Source of the DNA: Bacillota bacterium
GTDB taxonomy: Bacteria > Bacillota > Dehalobacteriia > UBA4068
Reading direction: 5' to 3'
Length of the DNA stretch: 7,201 nt
NCBI GenBank assembly: GCA_009778255.1
Contig: WRKD01000116.1
Coordinates: 1 to 7,201 of the forward strand
Shown here: piece after piece, positions 6,928-7,201 of the stretch
How the letters are laid out: the number at the start of each line of letters is the position of its first letter
Numbering within the stretch: the first letter of the stretch is position 1
Notes under the pieces: model-generated
Seen by the model: only the letters and a program-made list of their open reading frames with translations
What the model was told of the DNA's origin: nothing
Databases searched by the model: none
Position numbers and translations under genes: made by a program

Positions 6928-7201
6928 TTACTCGTTTTCGCTATACGGCTGGCTAAGGTCGAGCGTGATATCGCCGCTTTCTTCATCATAGTCTATGGCG
7001 AAATCTAAGATGATAGCCAAATCCCGCAGGCGTAAGTAGTTAAAGCCTTTTACATTATAGGCGGCAACATCGATGAATGTACCGTTTACCCTTAACTGTT
7101 GTGTAGTGGCTGTGGCATTTTCTATATCATCCAGCAGATCTTCCAGCTCATTGCCTAAAGGCGTATAAGGCTGGCCCAGCTGAATATCGATGATACGGGT
7201 T
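6928..7201 (-). CDS. Stalk domain-containing protein, C-terminal 90 residues (5' part outside window)
   Basis: An open frame enters from the right edge and ends at TAA 6930-6928. The visible end holds a complete small domain of the copper amine oxidase N-terminal ('stalk') type: VNGTFIDVAAYNVKGFNYLRLRDLA followed by LDFAIDYDEESGDITLDL (positions 38-82 of the visible part). It has the family pattern 'vnG....v.aYnI.g.nYfkLRDla..lgf.v.wd....ti.i'. The 14 residues at its left edge, TRIIDIQLGQPYTP, resemble the domain's own end, DITLDLSQPYSE, so a second stalk domain probably precedes it. These domains occur at the ends of secreted or surface proteins in Bacillota. The main function of this protein lies outside the window and cannot be named. 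Confidence 0.88.
   Translation of the reverse strand, partial: TRIIDIQLGQPYTPLGNELEDLLDDIENATATTQQLRVNGTFIDVAAYNVKGFNYLRLRDLAIILDFAIDYDEESGDITLDLSQPYSENE

Noticed and set aside
1..7201. CRISPR arrays, insertion sequences, tRNA or rRNA genes
   Set aside because: No regularly spaced repeats, transposase motifs, terminal inverted repeats or RNA gene signatures were seen on either strand.

Overview
The window carries one very large protein-coding gene and the end of a second, both on the minus strand. Between them is a short AT-rich spacer holding a terminator, a promoter and a ribosome binding site. The likely source is a Bacillota bacterium, probably a Clostridia-type anaerobe. The clues are the perfect AGGAGG Shine-Dalgarno, the sigma-A-type promoter in an AT-rich spacer, a Gram-positive-style signal peptide, stalk domains (copper amine oxidase N-terminal type) in the upstream protein, and a secreted protein built from cohesin-like, dockerin-like, CarboxypepD_reg-like and Listeria/Bacteroides-type repeat modules. 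The species cannot be named from this.

Positions 7201 to 6928 hold the last 90 codons of a protein ending in stalk domains. A strong intrinsic terminator follows at 6906-6861. A consensus promoter (TTGAAA, 17 bp, TATGAT) at 6798-6770 and a ribosome binding site at 6748-6743 then start the giant gene.

The giant gene begins at ATG 6735 and stays open in one frame for 2245 codons to position 1, where it leaves the window without a stop. Its product is a secreted multidomain protease. In order it has a signal peptide (1-30), a Pro-rich linker and beta-rich N-terminal region (31-305), an M6 / immune inhibitor A-like zinc metalloprotease (about 306-805, zinc motif at 573-583), a cohesin-like module (about 850-985), a degenerate dockerin-like segment (about 986-1036), a run of CarboxypepD_reg/PEGA-like beta sandwiches (about 1046-1445), one Listeria/Bacteroides (InlB B-type) repeat (1451-1523), a cadherin-like beta segment (about 1566-1625), and an X-prolyl dipeptidyl-peptidase of family S15 (1670 to the edge, triad Ser1882/Asp2023/His2054). 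The window ends inside the S15 C-terminal beta-sandwich domain.

The most notable point is that one exported chain appears to carry two unrelated peptidases with apparently intact active sites: an endo-acting metalloprotease at the N-terminal end and a proline-specific dipeptidyl exopeptidase at the C-terminal end, about 1300 residues apart. I infer a self-contained extracellular machine for degrading protein. The anchoring mode and true C-terminus lie outside the window.
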